Part shown: positions 42,626 to 51,863 of the stretch, in pieces
How positions within the stretch are numbered: position 1 is the first letter of the stretch
Layout of the letters: the number at the start of each line of letters is the position of its first letter
NCBI GenBank assembly: GCA_902582155.1
Contig: CACHRI010000005.1
Span: forward strand, 1 to 63,123
Source: an uncultured Pelagibacteraceae bacterium
Lineage (GTDB): Bacteria; Pseudomonadota; Alphaproteobacteria; Pelagibacterales; Pelagibacteraceae
Direction: 5' to 3'
Length of the DNA stretch: 63,123 nt
Notes under the pieces: generated by a model
What the model was told of the DNA's origin: nothing
Seen by the model: only the letters and a program-made list of their open reading frames with translations
The model's database searches: none
Translations under genes and position numbers: made by a program

Positions 42626-44107
42626 ATGAAATTATTCATCATTCTAGGAAATCAGCTGTTTCATCCAAAGTATTTAAGCCCATATAAAGATCACTTATTT
42701 TTTATGGCTGAAGATTATAACCTTTGTACCTTTGAAAAACATCACAAGCTTAAAATACTGCTTTTTTTATCATCCATGAGATCTTTTAAAGATGAATTGA
42801 AATCTAAAAATTTTAACGTTTTTTATAGAGATGGAAGTAAAGATTTTAAACTTTCTTATGAAAAAAAACTTGAAAAAGTAATTAAAGAAAAAAAAATAAA
42901 AGAAATATCTTTTTTTGAAATAGAAGATAAATTTTTTGAGAAAAGAATATTGTCACTAATCAAAAAAAATTCTTTAAAAGTAAATCAAATTAAAACACCT
43001 ATGTTTTTAATAAATAGAGATGAATTTAAAAGCTATCTAACTAAAAATAGGAGGCCTTTTATGGCTAATTTTTATAAGTTAGTTAGAACTAAAATGAATT
43101 TGCTAATGAATAAGAATGGTACACCAAAAGGAAACAAATGGAGTTTTGATGAAGACAATAGAAAAAAATTACCAAAATCAATAAAAATTCCTAAAATTTC
43201 AAAAGCTAAAGAAACTAAGGAAACTACAATTCTTAAAAAATTTATAAACTCTAATTTTAAAAATCATCCCGGAGATCTCGAACAATTTTGGTTTCCAACT
43301 ACTAGGAAGGACGCAAACAAATGGCTTGATGAATTTTTAAAGGATAGAATAAAATTATTTGGTGATTACGAGGATGCGGTCACTGATAGGTCTAATACTG
43401 TATTTCATAGTGCTTTAAGTCCATTAATTAATCTTGGATTAATAACTCCAGATGAAATTTTAGAGAAATTAAAAAAGATTGAGAATAAAGTTCCAATAAA
43501 CTCTTTAGAGGGTTACATAAGGCAAATTATTGGTTGGAGAGAGTTCATGCGAGGAATTTACCAAAATTTTGACCAAAGGTTGGATAAAACAAATTTTTTT
43601 AATCATAAAAGAAAGATGAAAAGTTCTTGGTATAATGGAAACACTGGATTAGATCCTCTTGATCACGCAATTAATAATGCAAAAAACTTTGGATGGTCAC
43701 ATCATATAGAGAGATTAATGATATTGGCTAATATCATGAATCTTTGTGAAATTCATCCTAAACAAGTTTATAAATGGTTTATGGAAATGTTTGTAGACTC
43801 TTCTGATTGGGTAATGTCCCCAAACGTTTATGGTATGGGTTTATTTAGTGACGGAGGTATATTTGCTACAAAACCATATATTTGTGGATCAAGTTATTTT
43901 TTAAAGATGATGCATTTTAAAAAAGGTCCTTGGTGTGATGTGATGGATGGATTGTATTGGAAATTTATTGATAGGCACAAAACATTTTTTTTAAAAAACC
44001 CTCGCCTTGCGATGATGGTAAGAATTTCAGAAAAAATGAATAAAGATAGAAAAACAAGAATATTTAAAGCGGCAAATAATTTCATAAAAGAAAATACAAA
44101 TGGTTAA
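42626..44107 (+). CDS. Cryptochrome/photolyase-related protein (PhrB/FeS-BCP type)
   Basis: A 493-residue flavoprotein of the prokaryotic (6-4) photolyase/CryPro group. The N-terminal domain begins FIILGNQLFHPKYL, where the family has an LGxQL start. FAD-domain blocks are EGYIRQIIGWREFMRGIY, NNAKNFGWSHHIERLMILANIMNLCEIHP, and MSPNVYGMGLFSDGGIFATKPYICGSSYFLKMM. In PhrB four cysteines hold a [4Fe-4S] cluster; here the NLCEIHP and PWCDVMDGLYW cysteines are present, but the CxxC pair between them is missing. ATG 42626 chosen on homology. It would repair (6-4) photoproducts or sense blue light. Confidence 0.88.
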   Translation: MKLFIILGNQLFHPKYLSPYKDHLFFMAEDYNLCTFEKHHKLKILLFLSSMRSFKDELKSKNFNVFYRDGSKDFKLSYEKKLEKVIKEKKIKEISFFEIEDKFFEKRILSLIKKNSLKVNQIKTPMFLINRDEFKSYLTKNRRPFMANFYKLVRTKMNLLMNKNGTPKGNKWSFDEDNRKKLPKSIKIPKISKAKETKETTILKKFINSNFKNHPGDLEQFWFPTTRKDANKWLDEFLKDRIKLFGDYEDAVTDRSNTVFHSALSPLINLGLITPDEILEKLKKIENKVPINSLEGYIRQIIGWREFMRGIYQNFDQRLDKTNFFNHKRKMKSSWYNGNTGLDPLDHAINNAKNFGWSHHIERLMILANIMNLCEIHPKQVYKWFMEMFVDSSDWVMSPNVYGMGLFSDGGIFATKPYICGSSYFLKMMHFKKGPWCDVMDGLYWKFIDRHKTFFLKNPRLAMMVRISEKMNKDRKTRIFKAANNFIKENTNG

Positions 44108-44450
44108 AGTTTTTTTTAATAATTCTTGTAATATATGCAGAACAGAAATTAATCATTATAAAAAACATAGCAATGATAATATCAGCTGGATTGATGTTAC
44201 AGACAATAAGGAAGCACAAAATATTACCTCAAAATCTTATAGAGAACTCTTAAGAAGAATGCATGTTATACAAGACGGTAAAGTTATCGATGGTGCTGAG
44301 TCATTTTTAATTATATGGAAGAATATTCCAAAATATAATTTTTTATATAAAATTTTTAAAATTAAACCCATATTTTTTTTTCTAAATATTTTTTATGAAA
44401 TTGCTGCTTATTTTTTATTTCTTAAAAATAAACACCTTTTAAAAAAATGA
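44100..44450 (+). CDS. DCC-family (DUF393) thiol-disulfide protein
   Basis: A 116-residue protein of the DUF393/DCC family with C10-N-I-C13 near the N-terminus ([20 protein letters not shown]), then SWIDVTD and the [26 protein letters not shown] stretch typical of the family, and a hydrophobic C-terminal segment. It overlaps the cryptochrome gene by 8 bases and DUF2256 by 4. This family is often linked to photolyase operons; a thiol-redox role is suggested by CxxC. Confidence 0.87.
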   Translation: MVKVFFNNSCNICRTEINHYKKHSNDNISWIDVTDNKEAQNITSKSYRELLRRMHVIQDGKVIDGAESFLIIWKNIPKYNFLYKIFKIKPIFFFLNIFYEIAAYFLFLKNKHLLKK

Positions 44451-44581
44451 AAAAGAGCCAGCTTCCAAAGAAGGTTTGTCCCGTATGTAATAAATCTTTT
44501 AATTGGCGTAAAAAATGGAGACTTAATTGGGAAAAAGTAAAATATTGTTCTAAGAAATGCTCTAAATCTAGTTCAATTTAA
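44447..44581 (+). CDS. DUF2256 zinc-ribbon mini-protein
   Basis: A 44-residue protein, begun at the ATGA overlap with the DCC gene. Cysteines C11, C14, C34 and C38 form a probable zinc ribbon, and the core [18 protein letters not shown] is the DUF2256 signature. DUF2256 is commonly encoded next to photolyases, as here. The role is unknown; zinc-dependent nucleic acid or protein contact is a guess. Its last 14 bases overlap the convergent photolyase-like gene. Confidence 0.88.
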   Translation: MKKSQLPKKVCPVCNKSFNWRKKWRLNWEKVKYCSKKCSKSSSI

Positions 44582-45707
44582 AAGTAGATAATATTATTGG
44601 TATATTTGATTTAAAATTAAAATAACCTTTATTAGAGAATTTCCAACAAAATTCATCTTCTTTTCGGGTAATAAAATTTATAGCTACGTCGTTATTCTTT
44701 ATCAATCTTTTCAAAAATGAGAAGTTTTCTCCAATAGCAGGGTATACAACATCAAATTTTTTAGAGTTTTTAATTAAATTTATTAAACCACTTTCATCTA
44801 ATAATTCAGCCTTAAATTGAAATTCATTAAATTGTGATTTAATAACAGCTTTTTTAAAGTCCATTACTTTTGAAGACAGTTTTAAAGATCTATTTTTGTT
44901 ATCCAATAAAATAAAGTAAATTTTTTTGTATTTTTTTAGATCAAAAAAATCAATGTGCATCTCATTTTCGAATACAATTAATTGTTCGTTTATCTCTTCA
45001 CTTTTATTAATTTGAATAGGTGAAATTTTATATTCTCTTTTATCTATAATTGGTAAGGCAGTCTCATTCAGCTTAACATTTTTATATTTATTATCTGTAA
45101 ATTTGCTTATATTCCATGATTGAGCTAAATAATTTTTTCCTTTTGTTTGTATACCAGCAACCCATCGCCAACTTAAAGTATTGGAAGCTGCATCACCATC
45201 AAATAAGTGTTTCATGAAAAACTCTGCGCCCTTTTGCCAAGGTAATCCTAATGTAAATATCCAAATGCTAGCAAACAACATACGCGTGTGATTATGAAGA
45301 TAATTAAAATTTTTTAATTCATTTACCCAATCATTAAAACATTCAATTTCAGTTTCTCCTTTTACGGCTTTTAGATATTTTTCGTCCTCTTTTATCATCT
45401 TAAGATCTTCTACGAAATCAGTCCAAACTTTTGGTCTTAGTTCGAGCCATCCTTTCCAGTATACTCTCCAAAATATTTCTTGAATAAATTTATCTACTTT
45501 TTGGAAAGGATATTTCTTCAGTACAAGTTTTGCAGTTTCATATTCGTTAATTAATCTATGAGTTATATATGGAGATAAACAAGAAACATTACTCCTGTTA
45601 TTTACACCAAAATCAAAATTTCTTTTTGAATTATAATTTGAAATATCGTTTTCAATATATTTGCTAAGCTTATCCAAAGCTTCTGATCTAGAGGTTGCAA
45701 ATTGCAT
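44568..45707 (-). CDS. Photolyase FAD-binding-domain protein with relocated alpha/beta domain
   Basis: A 379-residue protein. Residues 1-205 match the FAD-binding domain of photolyases: [83 protein letters not shown]. The usual N-terminal antenna domain is missing. Instead, residues 240-379 look like an alpha/beta fold (strands [29 protein letters not shown]), so the order of domains may be permuted. Divergent orientation to the DUF2256/DCC/cryptochrome operon. Possibly repair or sensory; confidence on fold is good for the first half only. Confidence 0.78.
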   Translation of the reverse strand: MQFATSRSEALDKLSKYIENDISNYNSKRNFDFGVNNRSNVSCLSPYITHRLINEYETAKLVLKKYPFQKVDKFIQEIFWRVYWKGWLELRPKVWTDFVEDLKMIKEDEKYLKAVKGETEIECFNDWVNELKNFNYLHNHTRMLFASIWIFTLGLPWQKGAEFFMKHLFDGDAASNTLSWRWVAGIQTKGKNYLAQSWNISKFTDNKYKNVKLNETALPIIDKREYKISPIQINKSEEINEQLIVFENEMHIDFFDLKKYKKIYFILLDNKNRSLKLSSKVMDFKKAVIKSQFNEFQFKAELLDESGLINLIKNSKKFDVVYPAIGENFSFLKRLIKNNDVAINFITRKEDEFCWKFSNKGYFNFKSNIPIILSTFKLN

Positions 45708-45907
45708 TAATCTTCGTCATCCCTCCAGTCATCTATGTACAATTTCCAACAAGCAAATGTTACGCAAACTATTCCAACAGAAAATCCTAGAAGCACTCCA
45801 TTTTCTTTACCTAAATATATAGAACCATAGTGAGCACTTAAAATTGGCGGTCCTACCAGAATCATTCCAACTATAATATATCTATAAATGAAAGGAGGAC
45901 GTTTCAA
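45707..45907 (-). CDS. Small two-helix membrane protein
   Basis: A 66-residue protein with two membrane segments (about residues 9-29 and 37-55) and an acidic C-terminus (DDWRDDED). It starts with PPFIYRYIIVGMILVGPPILSAHYGS. It overlaps the photolyase-like gene by one base and the DUF4864 gene by four, so it is part of that minus-strand unit. No family recognised. Confidence 0.7.
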   Translation of the reverse strand: MKRPPFIYRYIIVGMILVGPPILSAHYGSIYLGKENGVLLGFSVGIVCVTFACWKLYIDDWRDDED

Positions 45908-46359
45908 ATGGTGTTCCCTTGATCAAATGGTTGTGAAACGGCAGAAGTAAACCAACAATTGCTACAATCTTTATCGCTACCTTTTTGTACATGCCACTCA
46001 TAAAAAAATAATTTCTTATCATCGTCTAATATTTCAACACCGTAAATAAAAGTATTAGGGCTATTACTAATTAAATTTATTTTATGTGACGAATGGTTTA
46101 AAAGAATTTTATACTGCTGGCCAAGCAACATAACCTCAAATCTTTTGTATGGGCCAGTAAATTTTTTATTATCTGGGTGAGCAAAAAGCCAAGTTTGTTT
46201 TATTCCATCATTTAACTTGTTATTTTTTTTTAATGCTTCTAGTTGAATTTTAACTACGTCGAAAGCAGATAAATCTTTTGAAGGTTTAATCATTTCTGCA
46301 TTTAGAGTATTAAATGTAAGTACAAATACTAAAATTATAAATATTTTTTTCAATTCCAT
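45904..46359 (-). CDS. DUF4864 exported protein
   Basis: A 151-residue protein with a signal peptide (cleavage near TLNA) and a DUF4864 domain: DVVKIQLEALKKNNKLNDGIKQTWLFAHPDNKKFTGPYKRFEVMLLGQQYKILLNH, an NTF2-like fold. CSNCWFTSAVSQPF near the C-terminus carries two cysteines. It overlaps msrA by 10 bases. Function unknown, plausible periplasmic stress role. Confidence 0.82.
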   Translation of the reverse strand: MELKKIFIILVFVLTFNTLNAEMIKPSKDLSAFDVVKIQLEALKKNNKLNDGIKQTWLFAHPDNKKFTGPYKRFEVMLLGQQYKILLNHSSHKINLISNSPNTFIYGVEILDDDKKLFFYEWHVQKGSDKDCSNCWFTSAVSQPFDQGNTI

Positions 46360-46922
46360 ATCTTTTTTAATGTTTCTTCTCTTTTACAAGCGTTTTTGTA
46401 CATTAGATAACGAATAAAATTTTTTTCATAATAATCTTGGTGATAATTTTCAGCGGGGTAAAAAATGTCAAATTTCCAAACTAAAGTAACGATTTTTTTA
46501 TCAAATTTTTTCTCTATTTCTTTAAATGATTTATCAATAAGTTCTTTTTGATTATTATTTTCAAAAAAAATCACAGATCTATAACTTTTGCCTTTATCAC
46601 AAAATTGACCTGAGGCATCGAAGGGGTCAATATTTTTCCAGTAAACATTTAATAAATCTTTATAGCTCACCACTGAAGGGTTATATGTAACCTCTATTAC
46701 TTCTACATGACCAGTATCTTTGTAAATAACATCCTCATATTTTGGATTCTTAAGATGTCCTCCCGAGTATCCAGAAATTGATGATAAAACTCCATCTACT
46801 TGATCATAAGACTCTTCCATACACCAAAAGCAACCTCCTGCAAAATATGCTTTTTTAGTTTCTGTTGCAAATACGCTTAGGTTTATAAAATAAATAAATA
46901 AAATTAGAATAACTTTTTTCAT
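46350..46922 (-). CDS. msrA: Peptide methionine sulfoxide reductase A, exported
   Basis: A 190-residue MsrA with an N-terminal signal peptide (about residues 1-19). The catalytic cysteine is C31 in AGGCFWCMEESYDQVDGV; FDASGQFCDKGKSYRSVIF and ENYHQDYYEKN are further family blocks. It repairs oxidised methionine in proteins outside the cytoplasm. Head of a minus-strand run with DUF4864, a small membrane protein and the photolyase-like gene, which supports an oxidative/light stress theme. Confidence 0.94.
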   Translation of the reverse strand: MKKVILILFIYFINLSVFATETKKAYFAGGCFWCMEESYDQVDGVLSSISGYSGGHLKNPKYEDVIYKDTGHVEVIEVTYNPSVVSYKDLLNVYWKNIDPFDASGQFCDKGKSYRSVIFFENNNQKELIDKSFKEIEKKFDKKIVTLVWKFDIFYPAENYHQDYYEKNFIRYLMYKNACKREETLKKIWN

Positions 46923-46946
46923 TTAAAAGATGATATATTAATTATT

Positions 46947-47111
46947 ATGAAAAACGATGATCATATTGTCATAGATGAAAATAGTGATTTAAATAATGTT
47001 ATCTGTGAGGAATGTAAAAAAGAAGACGAAAGTGTCAAACAAAATTTAATTATGCATGGTTTTAAGTTTTGTAATAGCTGCAAACTATCAAAATTAATTT
47101 TTCCGATCTAA
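46947..47111 (+). CDS. 54-residue zinc-ribbon protein
   Basis: A short frame with two CxxC pairs (C20/C23 and C42/C45), a probable zinc ribbon, and an acidic first 18 residues. ATG 46947 is 24 bases from the divergent msrA start. Its stop overlaps the convergent Yip1-domain gene by 4 bases. No family recognised, but evenly spaced cysteines and compact fit between genes make it likely real. Confidence 0.65.
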   Translation: MKNDDHIVIDENSDLNNVICEECKKEDESVKQNLIMHGFKFCNSCKLSKLIFPI

Positions 47112-47629
47112 AAATTTCTAAATAAAATTAAAATTGCAAATAATAAAATCGCTTGAAATAACCAGGCTACAATTACAACGCCTAAAGCTCTCCACAAAGA
47201 TTTATAGTCTAAAGCAGCTCTCACTCCAACTACCATACAAGCTAACATCCAAAAAGCTGATCCAATAAAAGTAACTGCCATTAGATCTGGTGTTACACCA
47301 AATACCCTTAATAAACCTGGAGCACTAGAAAATCCTATAGTTCTTAATAACTCGCCATGATTACTCTTAGTATTTTTTTCAGGAAATAATTTTACGCCAA
47401 CAAAATAAATAATATACGCCCACACGTACCAACTTATTAGAGAAAAAATTGGAGCTAATAAAAAATTAGATGCCCCTAGTTGTAAAGCACCCACACCTGC
47501 AGCCATACTTGAAAGTACAACGACTAGGCCAGCTTGGATCGTTGCTGACTTATCTCGCTCCACCTCTTCATAGAGCTCAACATCAATTTTGATGGCTCTA
47601 AATATTCTATTAAATAAATTGTTAAACAT
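47108..47629 (-). CDS. Yip1-domain membrane protein
   Basis: A 173-residue membrane protein with about four to five segments. It shows the Yip1/DUF1282-like plan: a cytoplasmic N-terminus with VELYEEVERDKSATIQAG, then AYIIYFVGVKLFPE, ELLRTIGFSSAPGLLRVFGV, and VVGVRAALDYKSLWRALGVVIVAWL. Function in bacteria unknown. Confidence 0.83.
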   Translation of the reverse strand: MFNNLFNRIFRAIKIDVELYEEVERDKSATIQAGLVVVLSSMAAGVGALQLGASNFLLAPIFSLISWYVWAYIIYFVGVKLFPEKNTKSNHGELLRTIGFSSAPGLLRVFGVTPDLMAVTFIGSAFWMLACMVVGVRAALDYKSLWRALGVVIVAWLFQAILLFAILILFRNF

Positions 47630-47636
47630 TCAAAAG

Positions 47637-48419
47637 TTAACTCTTTAATATATTTAATAATTTATAATGCAATTTTTTATTTGAAGTTGCCAAGATATTT
47701 CCTGCATTTTCAGCATTTTTATTATTCCATGTGGTAATAAAACCACCAGCATTTTCCACAATTGGAATAATTGCGGCAACATCATATATTTTTAGATTAG
47801 ATTCTATTACTGCATCTAATTTACCTTCTGCAAGTAAACAATAGCTGAATGCATCAAGAGTAATCCTGCTTATATTCTTATTCAATTTATCTAACCTTTT
47901 TAAGAATTTTAAGTTTTTATTTTGATTATGAAAATTACATAGAATTTTTGTTTTTTTGATATTAATTACCGAATTTGTTTCCAATTTTTTTTTTTTATTT
48001 TTATCTAAAATATATGAAGTGTTATTATAGCTAATATAGGTTTTTTTTAATTCTGGAAAATTAGCCATTCCTATTATTGATTTCTTTTTGTAAATCATGC
48101 CAACTAAATTAGACCAAGTAGGAAGGCCTGAAACAAACGCCTTCGTTCCATCTATTGGGTCAATTATCCAGTAGTTTTTATTTTTGGTTTTTTTCTCTTT
48201 AAACTCTTCTCCAATAATCCCGTCATCGGGAAATGTTTTTACAATATAAGCTCTTATCATCTTTTCAAAACTTTTATCGAAATTAGTTACTGGATTGAAT
48301 ATTTTTTTTCTTTTTGATTTATTTTTTATAATCAATTTTTTTTTGGAATTTGATTTATAAAATTTATTTAGTTTAAAGGATAAATTGTATAAAAATTTAA
48401 TAGCTTTATTCTGGTCCAT
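47637..48419 (-). CDS. Inositol-monophosphatase-family phosphatase (possible histidinol-phosphatase)
   Basis: A 260-residue protein from ATG 48419. Metal motif WIIDPIDGTKAFVSGLPTWSNLVG, GEEFKEK upstream, and KIYDVAAIIPIVENAGGFITTW downstream. The FVSGLPTW sequence after the motif is typical of HisN-type histidinol-phosphatases and of the wider IMPase group. The longer frame to 48512 adds a hydrophobic stretch unlike the family. Rich in AAA codons, like its neighbours. Confidence 0.83.
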   Translation of the reverse strand: MDQNKAIKFLYNLSFKLNKFYKSNSKKKLIIKNKSKRKKIFNPVTNFDKSFEKMIRAYIVKTFPDDGIIGEEFKEKKTKNKNYWIIDPIDGTKAFVSGLPTWSNLVGMIYKKKSIIGMANFPELKKTYISYNNTSYILDKNKKKKLETNSVINIKKTKILCNFHNQNKNLKFLKRLDKLNKNISRITLDAFSYCLLAEGKLDAVIESNLKIYDVAAIIPIVENAGGFITTWNNKNAENAGNILATSNKKLHYKLLNILKS

Positions 48420-48453
48420 ATAAGTATATAACTTAATTAAAAAGTTTTTAAAT

Positions 48454-48924
48454 ATGAAAATAAATGAAAAGATAATCCCAATAATTTTAGGCTTATCAGC
48501 AGCACTTATCATAGGGTTGTTGGCTTTTTTGAGTTTTGAAACTCCTTATGGATATTGGTTAGTATTTTCATTTGGCGCTACAACTTTTAGTGTTTTAGTA
48601 TTTTATCAAGCCGATATGGCCCAACCCAAAAATGTTTTTTTTGGTCATCTAGTGTCTATAACAGTAGGAATTTTATTTAATGAAATTTTTGGAATGTCAT
48701 TTATTACTTTAGGATTAGCAGTTGGATTTGCTTTAGCCCTCATGATGTATTTTAAAGTGGAGCATCCTCCAGCAGCAGCAAATCCTTTGATAGCTCTTTT
48801 ATCGGACGTATCATTTGAATTTATCTTCTTGCCTGTCGCAGCTGGAACAATAATTATAATTATCTTATCAATTTTAATAAACAAATATTTATTAAAAAGA
48901 AATTATCCAACAAAATTTTTCTAA
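48454..48924 (+). CDS. HPP-family membrane protein
   Basis: A 156-residue protein with about five helices and the defining EHPPAAANPLIALLSD segment near residue 108, plus FGATTFSVLVFYQADMAQPKNVFFGHLVS. HPP proteins of this kind have been tied to nitrite transport in chloroplasts and cyanobacteria, but the bacterial role is mostly unknown. Overlaps tspO by 4 bases at the 3' end. Confidence 0.87.
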   Translation: MKINEKIIPIILGLSAALIIGLLAFLSFETPYGYWLVFSFGATTFSVLVFYQADMAQPKNVFFGHLVSITVGILFNEIFGMSFITLGLAVGFALALMMYFKVEHPPAAANPLIALLSDVSFEFIFLPVAAGTIIIIILSILINKYLLKRNYPTKFF

Positions 48925-49382
48925 TTATAAATAAAAATATAGCTATTTAAAATTAATGCGTATGTGCTCCATAAAAAATAAGGGATCATTAAATAATAAC
49001 TGATCTTGTCTATTTTAAAGTATTCTTTCAATAGAAATGCGATGAAGGCTAATATAATAATTAAATTTATCAATGCTAAACCTATTTGATGAAATCCAAA
49101 AAAGGCAACGCTCCATGTACTATTAAAAAAAAGATGAATAAGGTAAATCTTGAGAATATATTTATTTTTTGTGTTGAACCAAATTTTCCATATAGCCACT
49201 GACATAAAAATATATAACGTTGTCCAAACAGGTCCGAAAACCCATGCCGGAGGATTAAATGGTGCTAGTGTTAATTGTGAGTACCAAGGTTCTTTAAAAG
49301 CTGAAGTAGTAAAACCACCAATTGCTGAGGCTAAAAAAGTAATGGTTAATATGATAAATAATGATAAATATTTATTATACAT
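48921..49382 (-). CDS. tspO: TspO/MBR tryptophan-rich sensory protein
   Basis: A 153-residue protein of five helices with the TspO pattern: PWYSQLTLAPFNPPAWVFGPVWTTLYIFMSVAIWKIW, FNSTWSVAFFGFHQIGLALIN and YFLWSTYALILNSYI. It binds tetrapyrroles; in Rhodobacter it tunes the light/oxygen response. Its place among photolyase and photo-oxidation genes fits. Divergent from the SDR gene, 20 bases apart. Confidence 0.93.
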   Translation of the reverse strand: MYNKYLSLFIILTITFLASAIGGFTTSAFKEPWYSQLTLAPFNPPAWVFGPVWTTLYIFMSVAIWKIWFNTKNKYILKIYLIHLFFNSTWSVAFFGFHQIGLALINLIIILAFIAFLLKEYFKIDKISYYLMIPYFLWSTYALILNSYIFIYN

Positions 49383-49402
49383 AATTAAAATATAAACTTT
49401 AT

Positions 49403-50155
49403 ATGTCAGAAAAACAAAAAAAAATTTGGATAACTGGTGCTAGTAGCGGCATTGGAAAAGCAGTAGCTGAAAAATTTGCTAATGAGGGATGGAAAGTTGC
49501 AGTATCAGCTAGAAGAAAAGAACTTCTTGATGAATTAGCTAAACATCCTAATATAAAATCTTTTCCTCTCGATGTTACAAATCGAAGTCGAATTAATGAA
49601 GTTTTTAAAAATATTTTAGTAAATTTTGGCGACTTAGATATATCTTTATTTTCTAGCGGTACATATGAGCCAAAAGACGAGCAAAACATTGATCCTGACA
49701 AAATAAAAAATGTAATAAATGTAAATTTTTTAGGTGTAATCGATTGTGTAAAGTCTGTTGAGAGATATTTTAAAGATAAGAAATCTGGACATATATCAAT
49801 AGTTTCATCTATTGCGAGTTATAGAGGGTTACCAAACTCAAGTGGTTATGGACCATCTAAAGCTGCATTAACTAATTTTAGTGAGAGCATTTATTTTGAT
49901 TTTAAAAAATTTGGAGTGAGAGTTTCAGTTGTATCACCTGGGTTTATAAAAACTCCATTAACTGATAAAAATGAATTTCCTATGCCATTTTTAAAAACTC
50001 CTGAGTATGCAGCAGAAAAAATTTTTAATGGCTTAGTAAAAAGTAGTGCTTTTGAAATTCATTTTCCAAAAGGATTAACATTGACCTTAAAATTTTTAAG
50101 GATTTTGCCATATAGGCTATATTTATTTTTAGTAGATAAATTAGTAAAACGCTAA
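49403..50155 (+). CDS. Short-chain dehydrogenase, part of the lipid/photo-oxidation cluster
   Basis: A 250-residue SDR with cofactor motif TGASSGIGKAVAEKFA, catalytic serine in VSSIASYRG and YGPSKAALTNFSE. The C-terminal 60 residues are hydrophobic and basic (LKFLRILPYRLYLFLVDKL), hinting at membrane contact. It is convergent with DUF3833 (4-base overlap). Together with DUF3833, Cfa, DUF1365 and amine oxidase it forms a gene set repeatedly seen together in proteobacteria. Confidence 0.88.
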   Translation: MSEKQKKIWITGASSGIGKAVAEKFANEGWKVAVSARRKELLDELAKHPNIKSFPLDVTNRSRINEVFKNILVNFGDLDISLFSSGTYEPKDEQNIDPDKIKNVINVNFLGVIDCVKSVERYFKDKKSGHISIVSSIASYRGLPNSSGYGPSKAALTNFSESIYFDFKKFGVRVSVVSPGFIKTPLTDKNEFPMPFLKTPEYAAEKIFNGLVKSSAFEIHFPKGLTLTLKFLRILPYRLYLFLVDKLVKR

Positions 50156-50676
50156 TCTTTTACAAACATTACAGTCAATTCTGCAACTTTAATTCCGAAC
50201 TTAGTCATTGTAGCTCTGTTAATTGCAACACGCTCATCTTGCATAAATATCCAATCATCAAAAGTAATTTTAATGTTTTTCCCTTTTACCGGTACAAGTA
50301 AAACATATTCAAATTTAAATGCAGGACCATATGAAAAGCCTTTTGCAGTCCCAACTACATCTGAAGCGGTTCCCTCATAATTATGCTCATCTATTTTATT
50401 AATTGTCCATTGACGGGTTTGTTTTTCTCCATCGTTCCAATTAAACACCTCATCTAAAATTAATTTCGAACCGTCCCACTTTCCATTTAAATCTGCTTTA
50501 AATTGCCTTGTAACCTTTCCAGATCTGTTTTGTAATACTCCCCAGGCTTTAACATTGCCTGATAAATAATTTTCTATAACCAATCTAGGTTTTTGATCTT
50601 TAAAATCAGTTGGTTTCATTTTATTTGCACATCCTGTTATTAGTATTATTAAAAAAAGTCCTATAATTTTTTTCAT
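50152..50676 (-). CDS. DUF3833 lipoprotein
   Basis: A 174-residue protein with a lipoprotein signal (LIILITGCANK, lipobox cysteine near residue 16). The DUF3833 core is seen in VIENYLSGNVKAWGVLQNRSGKVTRQFKADLNGKWDG, an early beta-rich sheet with GVxQxRxGxxxRxF, and the later DDWIFMQDERVAINRATMTKFGI. It overlaps the cfa start by 4 bases. Likely acts at the outer membrane in lipid modification, by association. Confidence 0.9.
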   Translation of the reverse strand: MKKIIGLFLIILITGCANKMKPTDFKDQKPRLVIENYLSGNVKAWGVLQNRSGKVTRQFKADLNGKWDGSKLILDEVFNWNDGEKQTRQWTINKIDEHNYEGTASDVVGTAKGFSYGPAFKFEYVLLVPVKGKNIKITFDDWIFMQDERVAINRATMTKFGIKVAELTVMFVKD

Positions 50677-51863
50677 GACGAATATCTATTCGACATAGAG
50701 AATTGAATCAAGTTAATGTTTCTAGACTTAAAACCACCCTCACAATAAGCTAGATAAAATTCCCACATACGTTTAAAATAATCGTCAAAACCAAGTGGGC
50801 TTATTTTGTCCCACGCACTTAAAAAATTTTCTCTCCAAGTAGCCAGTGTTTTTGCATAATCGTCGGAATAAGTTTTTATTTTTTCGAGCTTAAGATCGTT
50901 TTTTTTCATTAAATTTTCCATAAAATTAATTGATGGTAAAAATCCCCCTGGAAAGATATATTTCTGAATAAAATCCTCATTTGATCTATATCTATCAAAC
51001 AATTCATTATTTATCACTATGCCTTGAATAGCAGCAGTTCCATTTTTATTTAAAACTTTTTTGATAGTTTCAAAATATTTATCCATATAGTTTTCACCTA
51101 CAGCCTCTATCATTTCTATTGAGACAACATGATCATATTTATCTTTTAAGTCTCTATAATCTAAAAATTTAACGTTAACTTTATTATTTAGGCCGGACTT
51201 AAATATTCTCTTTTTTGTAAAATCATACTGATTTTTTGAAATCGTTATACAATCAATACTTACATCATATTTTTTCGCTAAAAATTCTGCAAAGCCGCCC
51301 CAGCCACATCCAATTTCTAAAATCTTATTTCCTTCTTTGATATTTAGTAAATTAATGAGTTCTTGAAATTTATTTTTTTGAGCTTTTTCTAGATCATCTT
51401 TTTCATCTTTATAAACCGCACTTGAATAAGTAAGAGTTTTATCTAACCATAATGAAAAAAATTCGTTACCTAAATCATAATGCTTTGAAATATATTTTAT
51501 ACTTTTAGATTTGGTATTGGACGCAAATATTTTTTTTAAAAAATTCTTTATTTTTTGTAATTTTAAACTTCCTGAAAAAGAATAAATAGTATTAATATTT
51601 CTTGCAGTAAGTTCGATTAAGTTAGTTAAATTTGATGTAAAAAAATCTCTTTTTATATGTGCTTCGCCTAAAGCCGAGCTTCCACCTAGTATAACATTTA
51701 AGTAAAAACTTGGGTTATTAATTTTGATATCTGTCGATAGTTTACTTTCTAGATCCCCAAAATGAAAAACTTTTCCATCATAATTGATTAATTTTAAATT
51801 TCCTTGTGAAATATTTTTTAATTTATTTAAAACAAATTTTTCAGAAATTTTAGTTAAGCTCAT
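50673..51863 (-). CDS. cfa: Cyclopropane-fatty-acyl-phospholipid synthase-like methyltransferase
   Basis: A 396-residue protein of the CFA synthase family. SAM site KILEIGCGWGGFAEFLAKKY, upstream SKHYDLGNEFFSLWLDKTLTYSSAVY, DHVVSIEMIEAVGENYMDKYFET, and YIFPGGFLPS are all intact. It modifies unsaturated lipid chains; homologues in this gene context can methylate fatty acids on the way to furan or branched lipids. It overlaps DUF1365 by one base. Confidence 0.92.
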   Translation of the reverse strand: MSLTKISEKFVLNKLKNISQGNLKLINYDGKVFHFGDLESKLSTDIKINNPSFYLNVILGGSSALGEAHIKRDFFTSNLTNLIELTARNINTIYSFSGSLKLQKIKNFLKKIFASNTKSKSIKYISKHYDLGNEFFSLWLDKTLTYSSAVYKDEKDDLEKAQKNKFQELINLLNIKEGNKILEIGCGWGGFAEFLAKKYDVSIDCITISKNQYDFTKKRIFKSGLNNKVNVKFLDYRDLKDKYDHVVSIEMIEAVGENYMDKYFETIKKVLNKNGTAAIQGIVINNELFDRYRSNEDFIQKYIFPGGFLPSINFMENLMKKNDLKLEKIKTYSDDYAKTLATWRENFLSAWDKISPLGFDDYFKRMWEFYLAYCEGGFKSRNINLIQFSMSNRYSS

